A DNA stretch of 64,000 nt from Aspidiotus rigidus (GCA_035079385.1 JAVHKY010000004.1:14353001-14417000); one strand, 5' to 3'; counted from the stretch's first letter, positions 36,201 through 51,200 are shown. Numbers and translations are program-made. Notes: generated from the sequence alone by a model not told the origin.

Positions 36201-39200
36201 CATGGTACTATCAGTTTGCAGGACGTAAAATGTAAACATTGTAAAAGCCCTATAGATTGATATTTGGAACCTTTGAGTAACCCTTTATACACTCGCATTC
36301 CTACCAGATCGGTACCTTATACTGTAGATACGGCGTTGCAGCGATACCTACTCGCAGATCTTGGAAACATACACCATGTAATACATAAAATTTAATAAAA
36401 TTATTGGTTAGAGTGATGGGCCGTATTGTTACGCAATCATTCATACCCTGCTCCAATTAGGCCTACTGATGACATCAACATACGAACACGGCCCTATCAA
36501 GGGATTCGAAATAGCTCGACTAATCGTAGGAATAAACTAATTCTTCATATAAATAAGGAACCATAAGGATGAATTCCAACTTGACGACTAAATGTGGCAG
36601 TCCATATCCTCGGTCATTTTCAAACGGTTTTAAGGCTCCAGAAGCGGTGCTAGGCAATTAAGACAGCTGCGCATTTAAAAAAAAAGAAAAAAAAAAAAAA
36701 AACGCTAGACCGTGCATAGTTGAAATTTAGGATTTCTAGCCCTATTTTTGAAAAGTGAAGACAACGAATACCAATACATCAAAAAGTTTCACTCCTTGTT
36801 CGAAATTGTTGATTTTTCACGTGATCATCCATGTAAGGTTCTAGTTAGAGTGGGTGAGTGATGAAGATGATCATTTCTAGAGCACGTTAACCTGTATTCC
36901 TACTAAGGAACACAATTTTTTGAATCGATTCCAATGTACTTGTACGATTTTCTGTTCTTACATTTATAATAATTATGTATCCATTTCATTTAAAAATAAG
37001 ATTTTCATTTTACTATATCACCGTATGAAAATTATCTTATTTTCAAATATTATTATGAGCCGTGGTGTCGAAAAGCGTGTTCTTGAAATGTAGGTACCTA
37101 TTTCAATTGCAGTTAAATTCTGGAATAATTACCCTTTAATGGTGGGTACCTGTATAAGGAGTAAAAACTCAAAAAACGAAAAAATAAAATCTACTAAGTC
37201 ATTATCGGAAATTTCACAAGCCCAAAATAGGGTGCTGATATATACAGCCTACCGATGTGTTTCATTTACGTTTGGATTAGGGTATCAATAGCGGTGTATG
37301 AAATTTTTTTATTATAAATTTTTTCATAACTTTACAATAAAACAATTTTCTCTTTACTGGTCGCCTCCATTATTGAAGTAACAAAAAATATTACTTGAAT
37401 ACGACACAAAAGTCACAGATTGCGATAAATATACAAATTACGTACCGGTATTACATTCGTAACTTCATCTTTTTGTCACTGACATGTGGTCTTATTATTT
37501 CTATCAAATTGAATCCATAGGTAAAAGCTAGGTCTATTCAAGAATGAAAATCTAGCTACAAAATCTCGAACGCCGGCAACTCTTCAATTATTTTGGTCTT
37601 CATATTTTCATAGGTCATTCTCAAGTAGCTGTTGGCATTAATATTTGTCATCAATTCATCGACGAAAGTCTGAATAACTTTCTGGGAATATTCAAAATCA
37701 ACGGTAAAACTTTTCGCTGTTTGGTCTAGTATTTGCAGATAAACTTCATTCACTTTTTCCACTAAATAGGGTTCTCTCGAAGCCATTTCATAAATCGGAT
37801 GGGCTAAATTATAGTACCGGTGCTCGGGGTTCTTGTTTAATTCTAAAAATTGTTTATGGATAAGGAATTTTCTAATATTCAAATTCTTTAACCACTCGGC
37901 GATTTGTTTTTCATTAATAACTTTGCGCTTCAGATCGTCGAATGAGAAATAAATAGCCTCGTTGTTCTCATAAATTTCCCGATCCTGGCAAAACCTTTTG
38001 GCTAAGATCGAATCTTCGTGTTGATCAATTCTGTCATATATTTCATTCACAGTGCTTAGTAAATATTCTTGCATTTTCTCAATTGTCACCACACTTCCTG
38101 AAAACCTTATTTGGTCATACTGAGTCAATGAAACTGTATCATGTATCACATCGTTTAGAATAGCGTCCACAGTTTCTGTAAACTGTAAATCTAACCATAT
38201 TGAACCGAAGGCTTTTGCGTTCTTTTTGAGTCGTTTTTCCAATTTTTTATTTGCATTCGGTGGTAAAATGAGGTGATCACCAGCAGCCATCGTGAAGATT
38301 TCCAATTTTATGATATTGGTAAGGTATATATTTCCACGTTTATCAAGAATGGACTTTCCAGAAATCGTGTCTCCAAATTTATTCAGCAAAATGTTCATCC
38401 AACTTGATAAGTTTGTTGAAGGAAGAATGGGCGAAGGGTTTGGGGACGTGGTACTGAAGATATACGGAGCGGCTGACGTCGCTTCGACATTCAAAAGTTC
38501 AGTTACCATAGTTGAAGGTTCCGGCTTCTTGATTGATAAAAGCTCGTACAAATCTTCCGCTGGATAATCTCCTCTCCCAGAAGGTAAATCGTCATTCCAA
38601 CTGCTAGCCGATGAAGATGGACGTATAAGAAATAGTAAAAAAATCAAATAATATCGGATACTCCCCAACATCATTACAGTACGAGTATAGTTGTTCTTAA
38701 GGTTCATCATGCGCGAAAAAATCACTAGAGTCGGACACCACTACAGCTGAACAAGACGAGGACAACACATACTTAGCTCACGGAATACTTCTATAAAATA
38801 ATAACAAATAACAAGAGTGATTTTATAGGTTCGCACATAAGAGCCACGAACCACTTGCAATCGCTTTTTTTCTTCAGTTTAGTTCGGGCTAGAGTCACAA
38901 ATGAGGACCTATCTGTACAAAGGGCGTACGTGTTATCATCAATGTATTTCTTATGGAACGTTGAACGGACATCCTAATACCCTCGACGGACACCCTTGGT
39001 ACAGATAGGTTCTCAGATAGCACTGTACGCATTAAAATGTACTAGTAAACATACTTGTAAATATTCGGTTTGGTTTCACTAAGTAATTTAATCTTATTAG
39101 TCGGGTTGTTCTCTCTGAACTTTACAAGGACCAAGAGAAAAAAATGATTGTGTTGAAATTCCGCTCATTTTTATACCTCGAATTTGTTTGTATTTTGTAC

Positions 39201-42200
39201 TGTGTATTGTTTTTCAATACAGTACTTCATATTCAGATATCATTCTTCTAGCTGTTTGGGTAGCTACGTTTGTAAGGCAGAGTGTATATATGCGATCGTT
39301 TTGTGTTTTTGTCACTGGTCTATACTACATGTCGGTCAAATATTCATTCTATTTTGATGAATGTTCAAGGGTTGTAATATTTAGTTATTAAGGTCCCTAT
39401 TATTCATGTTTGAAGTTTGAACGTTGAACTTCACATTCATCTTCTTAAAATAATCACGAATGAAACGAGAAATGTTGAAATTGTCGCGGAATAGTATTTA
39501 ACTAGGTTAGGGACCACCAATTTATAATTTAGCCAGTAAATCAGTTCTCTCCACACTCGACACTATTCAAACTTCCTCTTTCAGAATGACCTGAGGTGCT
39601 TTCCGCACAAGCCCTAAAATGAGCTTATTTGCGGAAGTGGCTGACCCCTCCTCGTCTCTTTTCGGCGACTTATCCTTACATCCAATTTCCTGTCCTCCGC
39701 TTCACAATTTCCAGGTCTACCAATTATACAATACAATTTTTCGTAAAAATGCCTACCCAGTTTCCACTTCAAATAAACACATCCTTACTCAATTCAACAT
39801 CTCCCTCGATAAATCATTCCAAACTAACCCTCGTTGTATTCATATGTATACTCTCCCCCCTGGACTCTTACCGTTCCAAACCCCCGTCTTGATCTGACTC
39901 AATTACCTAAATCAAACAACACTACCACCGTCTCTGATATTTAAACAATGAACACAAGAATACCCAGGTTACAAAATCTGCCTCACCGACGGATCCAAAA
40001 AATTAAATAAGATCGCCTATGTACAATCCATAGATTTTTTTTTTTGAACGCTAACCCCACAGCTAAACCTAGGACATCATTTTCAAAGTCAAAAGTTGGA
40101 GCCAAACGCTGAGCTATATATATTTAAGCTGCAGTGTTCTGGGCAGGCTGTTTGTCAATCAATGAGTTAAAAGTACATATGGTGTAGGGGATTTATGTAG
40201 AGGCATTTTTCGTTATTGATAATAGGGTGATACCCGAAAGTACTAATGTAAAAGCAACTTAATAAAGTACGATTGTAAACTTGAAAAACTTTTTCAGTTA
40301 TCTTTCCTTCTTTATTATAATTTTTTTTTTTAATTATTTGAGAAAAATGACAATGAAGATTTTGAAGACTTTTCTATTGATTTTCAAGAACTGCTCTCAA
40401 ATTTATTCGCCGACTAGAAAGGTTTAGAAAACTTTGTGTGCAAATAAGTTGACAGAAAAAGAAAAAAAAAAACAGAAGAACGGAAAATTTCGAAAGGTCA
40501 TTATCTAAGATTTTGTCTTAAGAATCATCTGGAAAACTATTAAAAAATTGAGCAAAATTGTTGCAATACCTACGTATAGATTAATCGCACTAATCGTCAA
40601 AAGGATTAGATAAAATAGAATCAGTGCGTTACTATAAAGAATTCACTCTCAAATTTAATATCGTTCTTACATGCCTCGACCAAAAGGAATGTGCTTTAAT
40701 TTACAAAGAACTTCTTACGAGTCACTCCTGTATGAAGTCATATTTGCAAAATTTTTCATCTATCACGACAGTTTAAAAGATTTTGCTGTACTCTAAACGA
40801 ATTGTAAAATTTTTTTGCAGTATATAATTACTTCTGGGCGGTCTAGGAATGATTTCGAAATATTCCTTCTCTTCTGACTAATGATTAAGTTAGCTGTCAA
40901 TACACGATATAGCCGGAGAAAAACGAATACGTATTTTTGAAGTACTAGTACAGTGTGCGCTTCTTTAAGAACACACTAGGTAATCGTGATTTTAATTAAT
41001 AGCGGGATACTTACATCTTCGAACCACATGATTGGGAAAAGGATGTCAGGGAAAGTGGCCACTTGTTTAATATCGACCACTTGACTGACTGCCAAATTCA
41101 CTTGAAACCGACCTTTCGCTCTTAAAGGAATACCCATTTCCTGAAAATGAGACAAAACATTTGTAAATCATCTTAATAAAATTAATATGAATTATAAGAC
41201 GATTGAATAAATCGATCCGTCCTGAAAAAAAAATCGTAGATATATAAGAAAATTCAGTGTGAAATTTATTACATTAAAATTTTTATAAACTAAAATATTC
41301 TTTCCCGATTTACTTCTAATTTCGAATGAATACAAAAATGGCAGTTCACTTAGTTAAACTTGGAAGGTTAAAAATTAATTTGATCTAATCGAGTCAAAAA
41401 TGAGAAGATTTTCTGTTTTTTTGCTGTAAGTTTCGTTCATGAAAAATGTTCCATAACAAATTGAAGAATTGTACACAATTTAGGTTTGCCGATCAATAAA
41501 TATTATGATTCAAAGAGTCTTTTTATTTTATTTTTTTTTCTTTCTTTCTTTCTTTCTTTTCAAGGTGAATTAATATACTGTGCCTCATGTATAAATAATA
41601 AATAATACACAATTGATTTACTTAATATTAAGATGTGCATCTCTTTACTTTGCTATGTACACATATAACTTAATTAGGTATAGGCGTCTAGTATATCCCA
41701 GCTTTTGACACAGTATGAAGACTAACTCGGAAAAAAAAAAGTTCCCCTTTCTTACTTACTTACTCACTTTCTTTTTTCTTTTTTTCTGTGAGGCAACACT
41801 CGAGTAATATTTTGTAGTCTCATAATAATAATCACTTTTACAAGTAAGATAATTTCGTCTGTCAAACTTACTGGTTGAACGTCCATGTAGAACTCGTGTT
41901 TTTCTGGGTCTGGAGGAGAAATTCCTTCGACCGCCGTTCTATAAGAGTCATCTCCTAGGTAGAAGTGGGGAAATGAGAGTAAAATAGGCGAATCTGTAAA
42001 AAACAAAGAAGATGGAAAAAAAACAAAAAAAAAAAACGGTCAATGTAAAATCAAAAGGAGCGCAGAGTCTGTATAGATAACGAGTATTCTGTACGTACCA
42101 TATTGACATAAGCTCACATTGAACATACCACGCGGTGTGCATGGGGGCCCTGAAGGGCAAAAACACTCATTGGCCGGATTCGCGGAAGGATCGGCCAGTG

Positions 42201-45200
42201 ACTCTTTGGATGGAGTAAATCTGAAGCCTTTTACTCCGTTGTACGTTATCACTTCTTTCTGGAATCTGGAAATTTGTAAATAATTAAATAGGTAGTAAAA
42301 GATTTGAATGAAACCACCAAGAAGAAATTGGAAAAACTTTTGAAGGGAAGGTTGTCTACGAAATAGTTAGTCCAATGAGAAGCGCCGAAATGAATTTTCA
42401 AAAAAATTACTACCAAGAGTTAGCTAATAGGCTGCATTGATAAACCTGAGACTACAATTTGAAAAACAATTTCCATGTAAGAAATTGATCATGTTATCAC
42501 AGATGAAGTTGGAACTTATCCTGACGAATATTCGACATGTTTTTGAAACGACGACGACCAACAAAGGGGAAACACTCGTGAAACAAATTCTATATTTTCC
42601 ATCAATCAACTTTCGTGTTGGTACTTGAATTTATGAGAGAGCTAACAGCCGACGCAGAAATTCTTGATTGAGTCATTCGGAAATCTTGACTAAAATTATT
42701 AAGATCATAGATTATTATTCTCTTTGATATTTAAAATAAGTACCTAGTGTTTGTGATGCAACAATCAATTATGAGCCACGATTTCATATTGAAAGAAGAA
42801 GAAAAAAAAAGATTTAATTTTGAATTTTTGATTCTGACCATTCATTTTCAGAGACGCGCGAATAATGATAAATATACGGTAGGTAGTTATGGAACGCGGT
42901 ACCTAATAATTTTTTCTACTCTGAAATAGTTTTCTATATTGTACGACAGAATATAATCAATTTAATACATGCAGGTAGTATAGTAAAAAAATGCTGGAGA
43001 AATACATTGGTAGCCTTGTTCCCAAATAATTTCTCACTCCTCAATTGAAACTATCATGATGTGAAGCGAGCTAATTAATTTTTCTGAGGTCACGGTGGAC
43101 GGATAGATTTTAATATTCAATGATTTACACCAGAAAATATGTAAACAATTTTTTACTAGGTCCACATCACACTCAATATTTCGATTGATCGAATTCCAAT
43201 GAAAAATTTACTATTCGAGCATCTCTCCATTTCCGCGTTCGTGTTTGTTGAACGGAATTCTAAAAATTAGCACTTCGCTTAAAAATAATAATGATGGCCT
43301 AAGCAGGTAATACATTCGATTTTTTCTTTTCTTTTTTTTATGAAGCTCTGTTAGGAGGGAAAAAAAGAAAAAAAATGAATCATAAAATTGTACCCTCAAA
43401 TGATATTTTAATTCAGTAATATATTATGCACATGTCATAAAATCCCAATCTAATAGATGGATGTAAGAACCTACCGCGGATTCCAATGTAATTTTTTACT
43501 AGGTACTTTTAGGATTATACTTATCCTATAACCGTATAATATCGAACAGGAAACGCGAGTATATTATAGCCGATAGTATATGACGCAGGGTATAGATTAA
43601 TTTCTCACGCGATAGGTAGGCTATTTAATATACCTACCTATTAGTTGCAAATAATATCAAGCCAAAAATTCGATATTTCATGTCTTTATTTTAAGAAGCC
43701 CTAATAAGAAGAAAAAAATCAATTTGGTACCTAGGCCTATAGCTTTCAATTGAATCACTATTGGGTTTAATTCGCCTCATATCTGATGAGACAATGATTA
43801 TCTGTACCTATACATTTTTTTAGAAATTTGATTCTTACTCCATCAGTGTTCACAAACAAACATATTTTAACCTTGATTGCTCAGAAAGTATAATCGATTA
43901 TACTGCCAATAAAAAACCATAGCGATAATCGCAATCAAAATTAATAATATTTAGTGTAAAATTATCTTCTTTTTCCTACTTTGTTGTATAGACTCCTACT
44001 TTTCCTAGAAGAAACAGACCTCATCAACTGTATCTAAGCTTGAAATATTAAATTGTTCTGCTTTCTTAACAATTATGTAAATTATGTAAATTGGACGCTA
44101 AAGACCTCAGGTTGATGCGTCGTTAAATAAACCATAGGGTATCTAAAAGAAAAAAAAGATTTAAAATACAATCACAAATTGAACACCGCTGTAGGTATAT
44201 AGTAAGTACTAAATATATCCGAAGACCTTTCTGTAGGATTCTATTTGTGCCGCATGATGGTTTGCAAATTTTGAAAAATTTCCTCTCTCTATTACCGGCA
44301 CCTACCTATGAGCTCAAAAACTGAATTCAAAGGGAACTCTAGCAAGTCTCGATGAAGACAAGTTTCATCATTCACCCATATATCTATAGGTACCTACTAA
44401 AATGAAAATGAATGCGAAGAATGAAACGTGGTCCTATAGATGGGTTTTTCCTGAAGAACACTGGAATAAAAATTGAAAGACTGGATGGAGGAAGTCTTTT
44501 TTCCGCAATAAAATGGCCCAAAGTAATCTTGGTCATTAATATTATTATTGTGCTCAGCTATCAAAATATTGGCAAGTGTATTCATCAGCACGACTCTGAA
44601 TTTAGTACAATTTTAGCAACGTGTCCATGAATTTACGTAATTTAATTTTCTCAATACGACTGTGAATTTCATGTATTTTAATTTGTTATTATGTGGTTAT
44701 TACTTTGAGTCTTTGACTCGCAGTCAAAGGGTTATTATTTTAGGTGACTGCAGACTGCAGCCTTGATTAATTTGCCAAGATACCAAAATTTTATCAATCA
44801 GCTATAGTCTGTTCCACGTAAGAATAGAATTTTTCAACTGTCACACTGGCTAGCTGCCGCGACAACGCATGGACGACGGGCCAATCACGTTATGCGCGTT
44901 CTCGCTTCCATCTCGCTTTCAGTATGTGTCCCTACCGTTTCCTCTCCCCGGAGCTCACCGCTATGGTCACGAAAAATTCTATTCTTACGTGGAACAGACT
45001 ATAATATCAGCAAACTGCATACCTCTTACCTCCACACTCCACAGCAAATCAAGGCGGCACAGAAGTACCCGTAATAAAGTGATTTTAGGAAACCAGCTTT
45101 CTGATTCGAATTAGTGTAGGTACAATTTTGCAGATATCACGTATCACGTCAGCTACAGCACGGCCACAGCAGCTGCGCAGGGTCCTCAAAATGGAGACTG

Positions 45201-48200
45201 TCAGTGTCATCGTGGCCGCCTTTATGAATAAATTTAGTTCTCAGCACAATTTTAGTAAATTAGTGTTTAGCCCTAATAATTGTGTTTTAGCTGATGTCTG
45301 ATTTAAATGTTGAATTAATTTCTTTCTTGTTTCGTTACAAAGTACTAAGTTGGTGTTAATGTTGGAGTATCAACTTTTCAGGTTGGTTTCAATATAGGTA
45401 CTGAAATTTTTCAACTGTTATCAGTGCGAAATCCGTAATCCGTGTAGCGCAGTCTCGGTCGCGGCTCTTTAGGTAGTCTTGTACAATTACAATACCAAAA
45501 TCGACAATCTCGCAGTGTTCAGTAGGTAGATCTACCTATATTCTACAATCAAAATAAATAGGTATTGATAGTCAAAGGTATCAATGCATATCTGCTTCAA
45601 AGTAAGAGGTGTTCATAAGAAACAATCTTGATTTCCTTTCAAGTTTGCTTCTCTTTAATAATTTGGTATCTAACTTTTCTGTAGGTCGATGTTTGATAGT
45701 TTCATTACATTAGCTGTTCACCTTGCGTGCTTTGCACACAAATCATCAACCGCAATAATGCCGTATTGAGAGCCAAGAGTTTTGAACTTGGTGAGTTGAA
45801 ATTTTACAATTACCTAATTTTTTACAATATTGACAAAAAAGTTTTCATCTTTTGATTCTTTTTCTTTCCTATGTGTGGTCGAAAGTAAGTGAAAAATTTT
45901 GTTCCATTTTGTCAGCTGTCTGTTGTCATCCATTAGTGGGGACCTGAGGAGTAAAAAGTGAGAACTCGTGTTTCTGATATTTTGTCAAAATCTGTGGTTA
46001 ATTAAGATGCTCGAACCTAACTTATGTTTTGTTAGGAAATTTCATTGGGAACAAACACGGCCGTGGAATAATGCAGGAAAGAATTCTAATTGTCAATTCC
46101 AACCTAGTCTGCATCCAGTGGACAATGTGTTGCTAGTTGCTTCTGCTCAGTAGCTATTATTTCTATAGTAAGTTTCGTTATTTTACTTATCTGCAGCTAA
46201 TAATATAAGACGGTCTTCAGGGTAAAAGTTTTGGCAATAAGAATATAGTAGATGCCTAATCTGTTCCAAATAAGACTGATATTTTGCGAGTAAAAGCCGC
46301 TCACGTTGAAAAGTGATATGCTAGTTTGCATCAACTACGTATACCTAACTTATTTAGTCAATTAAACCAATGAAAAACGATTTACATTATTGTCTGCGGT
46401 GGGACAACTTTCCTTCTTTTTTCCTTTGGACTACAGAAACGTACTCTATATCAACAATTTTGTTTACTTGGAACACAGACTGAACGTTTAATTTACATCT
46501 TTGATGCTGTAAAGGCGTATAGAGGTGATAAAAAAGTATAAATGTAAACCAAAAGTGACTGCTGTTCTTCCAAAGAAAATAGATGTACCTACCGCGTACT
46601 GTAAATGATTGATTATGGTGATTTTCGAGCTGAACACCGACTCAGACCTCAAAGTTTGCATTCTATTAGTTCTTGGTAGTAAATTTGGGGATGAGAAAAA
46701 AATTTTTCTTTCTAATCCGTGATGATTTGACTTGGATGTTAGAGGAAGTGCATAGCCTACAAAAAATGATTGCTGTTCTTCCAAAGAAAATAGATGTACC
46801 GCGCACAAATGATTGATTACGGTAATTTTCGGGCTCAACATTGACTGAGGCCTCAAAGTTTGCATTCTGGAATATAGCATATTATGAGACTAGTTGGGTA
46901 AGTGAGCAATAAACGAGTGCGATGTTTGCGAAACGAGACAAAGCCAAGTGAAGCAAACGCACGAGTTCTTTGCTCACTTTCCCAAAATGAGTCGCGTATG
47001 CTATTTTTTTACATTGATCATAGTAAAGCTCGCCAAAATTTTTTGTTCGAATTAAAGTACGATACAGGATCAGTGTGGGAAATTTTTAGTCGTCAACTCA
47101 CCGTGGTAAAGTTTTCAATCGGGTAACATCTATTGAAATCGTGAAATCGAAAAAATAAGTCGCTTTCCCCCAGGAAATTGATAGAGTTACCTATAACTTG
47201 TACTTTACTATGATCAATGTGAATAAAAAATTGTTCTATATCTTATCCGTGATGATTTGACGTAGATGTTGGAGGAAGTGCATAGCCTGCATAAAGTTCT
47301 GAAACTTTCATTCTGAGAGGGCATGATAATCTTTACTTACGACAGTGGAAGCAGTCGACACAAATCTTTGTCATATACGTATATCGTCGTATTGTGATCC
47401 ATATGAGGTGGAAATATTGATCCATCGCTTCCATCTATTCGATTACATTCGTCGGTCTTCCAGTGAGGTAACGCTGACCGACCATTGAATCTACTGACTA
47501 GACCAAATTTAGAGATATCGTTTTCTCCCGTGAATATCGTCACGTTGTCGGGTGACGTTCCATTTTTCTGAAATGAGAATGAAAATTTTAGAATTTTACA
47601 ATATTTGTCCGTGCGCTCGTACAAAGCAAGTGCCAAAAACGATGCATAATTTGAAATCGTGGTATAAAAGATCCATGTGACGTAGGTAGTTATTAATTTG
47701 AATAGCAAAGGACTTTTGCGAGGTAAAGAATAAAATACAGGTAAGAAAAGAGGAAAAACCGAAGAAACATGTTTTCTTATCGGTTCCTATGCGTAATTAA
47801 TTAAAATACGCTGTACCAAATTGTTCGGGTGCTCGACCTTTACGAGGACAGCTATTAGCAAAGTGAAAGAAGTTAGCTTGAAATTTTATTCGTATCCAAG
47901 TTCTTGAAAAACTAATATTTTTTCAATTTAGATTGTGGAAACTTTCTTTGATAAGTGTTGAATATACTTAGAAATTTTCCGTCATTTTGGCGTTGAAAAT
48001 TCAAAAATCAGCGAGTATGTGAGCGTTGGCTTTATAGTGTAAAAAAGCAACACTGAAAATAAATGACAATTTTTTGTAATTTACCAGTATTTTAACGAGT
48101 GCAAAAAAAGAACACACTGTGCATCAAACGGTCTCAGTGAAAAAATTTTGCAAATGAAGATTTTTTATTTTGTTATTGAATGGCGACAAACCGAGGTCAA

Positions 48201-51200
48201 CACCCTCATTACGTATTTTTGTTCAATCGCAGTTTTGGATAAGTTATGTTTTTGTACGACGGTCACTGAGTTCCAACGCTGAGATGGACGGAGATCGATG
48301 GATGTAGCGAACAATCCCCGTATGAGACGAGGTAATCTTAGGTGTTCTAAGAGTTCTTCGAGAGTGGTCACTCCGTAAAAGTGCGAAATGAATTCCAGCT
48401 AAATGAAAATATTGTAATAGATTGAGTTTAGGAGGGCGATTTTTAGTAGCAAATTGTTATTATAGTATGTATGAGTTATTCAAAAGTTTCAGAGCGCTTA
48501 TAGATTTTATCTATGTAGTAAATGTACAATATTTCCAGTGTAAGCGTAAAGCTGCCTGCATGAAATTGGGATGCTAGAAAAATCCTCTTACTTTTTCGAG
48601 GATGGGAGGGGGGGATCTTCCTTATGGAACTTTCGAAGTTGAGATGTGAAAACGCAAGGGCTCAGATTTTGAGATCTCGAAGCTCAAATTACCCTATGAG
48701 TAGACGAGCCCAAATCTGTGCCATCGATTTTTTTTCTCTGAGCTGTTTTTGTGGAAAATATCTCAAACTTTCTAAATTTATAAAATTCGTGGACGATAAC
48801 TTTTTTGAAAACTTGCGGACTCTATTCTCAAAATTATTATTGGGTACAATAATAAGTATGGAACTGTCAAGCAATAGCTGAACCAGTTTGCTGTTCATGA
48901 AATTTATTAGTCGTCAATGAGCGGTACCATCTTAATTCATGTAAGTCGAGTATCCGTGTTGCATATTGTAATCATCTGGGATGGAAATCATTCTGATATA
49001 ACGCCTTATTATCCTATAAATTTGAAATCGTATATTTTACTTCCAGTTTGTTATATAAAGTGAAGGAGAGAAAGAGAGAGAAAAAAAGGACGTTGCTGTT
49101 ACAAGTTGCTGCATTAAAACGAACACGTTTATCATACACGTTGTTATTATTAGTACTGAGCAATTTGAACGCCAACATTGGTATTCACGTGGACAGCAAG
49201 TCTCTATTGAATAGTTTAGGTTACAATGTACGAATGGTAAATAGAAAGCTTCGAAGTAACTAAAAATGGTGAAGTACCACATTGCTGTAACTTCTGTGGC
49301 ATGCGAAATTTTCTACTCATCGTGATAACTATGAGTACCTAGTAAATTTCGCAAATCGATGTGAATCGCTAGTAACCTACCTACTTGTGACTTGTTCTTT
49401 CATCAATATATGGATAGAGAGATATAAGATTCTTGATATTGTACCGTCTGGCAGGTCTTTTTTCGCAGACTTATAGAAAATTTTATTATTTTATGGAACG
49501 AGATACCGTGATGTCGATAAAGATACGAAAAAGAATCGCGCCTTCAGTACCGCGAGTTGTAGGAACGCATTTTTTACCACTCTCGTGATCATCGTTGTAG
49601 AACAGTTCTTTGTAAAGTGTTGATGGAGACGCACCCGCACATCACGTTTTCCTATTTCCGTTTTTCGATCATCATCAAATATTATTTTTGGACGTCATTG
49701 CCGCTCCCCCGGTGGAAGTATTCTTGTGGTACAAATTCATATTATGAAATTTGAAATTGCGAACGGAATTTCGAATATAGATACCGTGTGCAATAACTGA
49801 TTTAGGCACTAATTTTTTATGATCGTCGAGATTCCATGCCGTTATATTTTTTACCTCAAAATACTGTTATTAGTCAATACCTAATTACACATGTGGACGA
49901 TTGATTTACTATTTCGATGTATTTCTCGGTGTTTTAATTCGATTCGATCATTTTGAAGGATATTCTCTTAACTATGAGCGCTTGAAGTCTGCTGTTTGAA
50001 TCTGTGGTAGATCAATTTGGATCAGCGCTAATTAATAACGGCCGAGGTTTGTTCACACATTTAGATTTTGAAATTTCTCGAAAAATATCGGGTTTTTTAA
50101 ATACATACTCTTACTACAGTCGAAGTTGAACCGGTTTTCGCCGAGTTTATGGCGTAAACGTAAGACGTCGTGTAATAATTTGAATACACGTATTATACGT
50201 GTCGTATAATATTATAGTCTCTTACTGGTATTTTTAGTGAATAGAAACTTACTCCGTAGCGTAAGCCGAATTCCTCGTACGGAAGTTTCTGTTCCTTTGG
50301 CACGACGTCTTTAGCGAGTTTTAATAACGGATCTTCGTAGCCCCACAACAACTGGCCTACGGTTACTTCGACGAATGGCTTGATCTTTAGAATATCCATA
50401 ATAGAAGCCATCGCTAGTCGTAGAAATCTGGCCGCGTGCTTGCTCTGACTTGTAGCACTCTGAAAAAATACAAGATTGATACACGTTATTGAAAAGTACA
50501 GTTTATGTAGATATCGAGATTTTATTGATCTGTAATAATTATTGTATCTATCAATAGAACGAGTAGGTATGCTGATGTGCCCGTAAAGACTTGCCGCTGA
50601 AGGTGAAATAAAAGTGATAAAAAATCGCTATAAAATTGGAAGAGGACCAAATACTATTAACTGCAGTTTATTTTCGATCCCATCGAATGAAGACGTAAAG
50701 ACCTTATTTCTGATATTGGCCTGACTCTTCGACCAGAGAGGCCACGATGAAAAGTATTGGCGCAGTCGAATCATTATTCTCGACTCACGCTAATTGCTCC
50801 ATAATCCCTGATATTGGTCGTCTAGTCTGGTGGACTCATCTCGAAATAGTCTTCACCTTTCCTTTCTGCTCTTGAAATCTTTCTAGAGCCTCAGTTTTGC
50901 CAGTTCTATGTCAATCTATGGCTTTATTTCAAAGCTACAGGTAGTCGTTTAATCTGCTGTTAACTTTCACAGAAATTGTTGGTCGCCCATAGTCAGAGCG
51001 GAAGCATAGGAAAACTAGGGCCATGCATCTTAGTAAACAATTCAAAATTAGTGTGGTCTCTGCTCGCTTCTGATTGATCGATCAATAAAATCATCTCAAT
51101 TACAGGATGAAGGACTTGAAAAAATTCGTATTTTGATTTAGGGTCCTATACTGAAAGTGTCCCAGGAACACGTGAAGCTCTTGTCATTATAATGAGATTT

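Noticed and set aside
36122..36256. microRNA precursor
   Set aside because: Perfect pairing over 66 bp without bulges and a 3-nt loop is unlike a miRNA hairpin; described as an inverted repeat instead.
39188..39391. Hydrophobic 67-codon ORF
   Set aside because: AT-rich intronic sequence, no splice or family support.
46488..46880. 130-codon minus-strand ORF
   Set aside because: It reads across two copies of the local duplication; the repeated peptide simply mirrors the DNA repeat.
48165..48371. Possible extra CD36-family exon on the minus strand
   Set aside because: No similarity, and the flanking exons join in phase at FGLRYG-KNGT without it.
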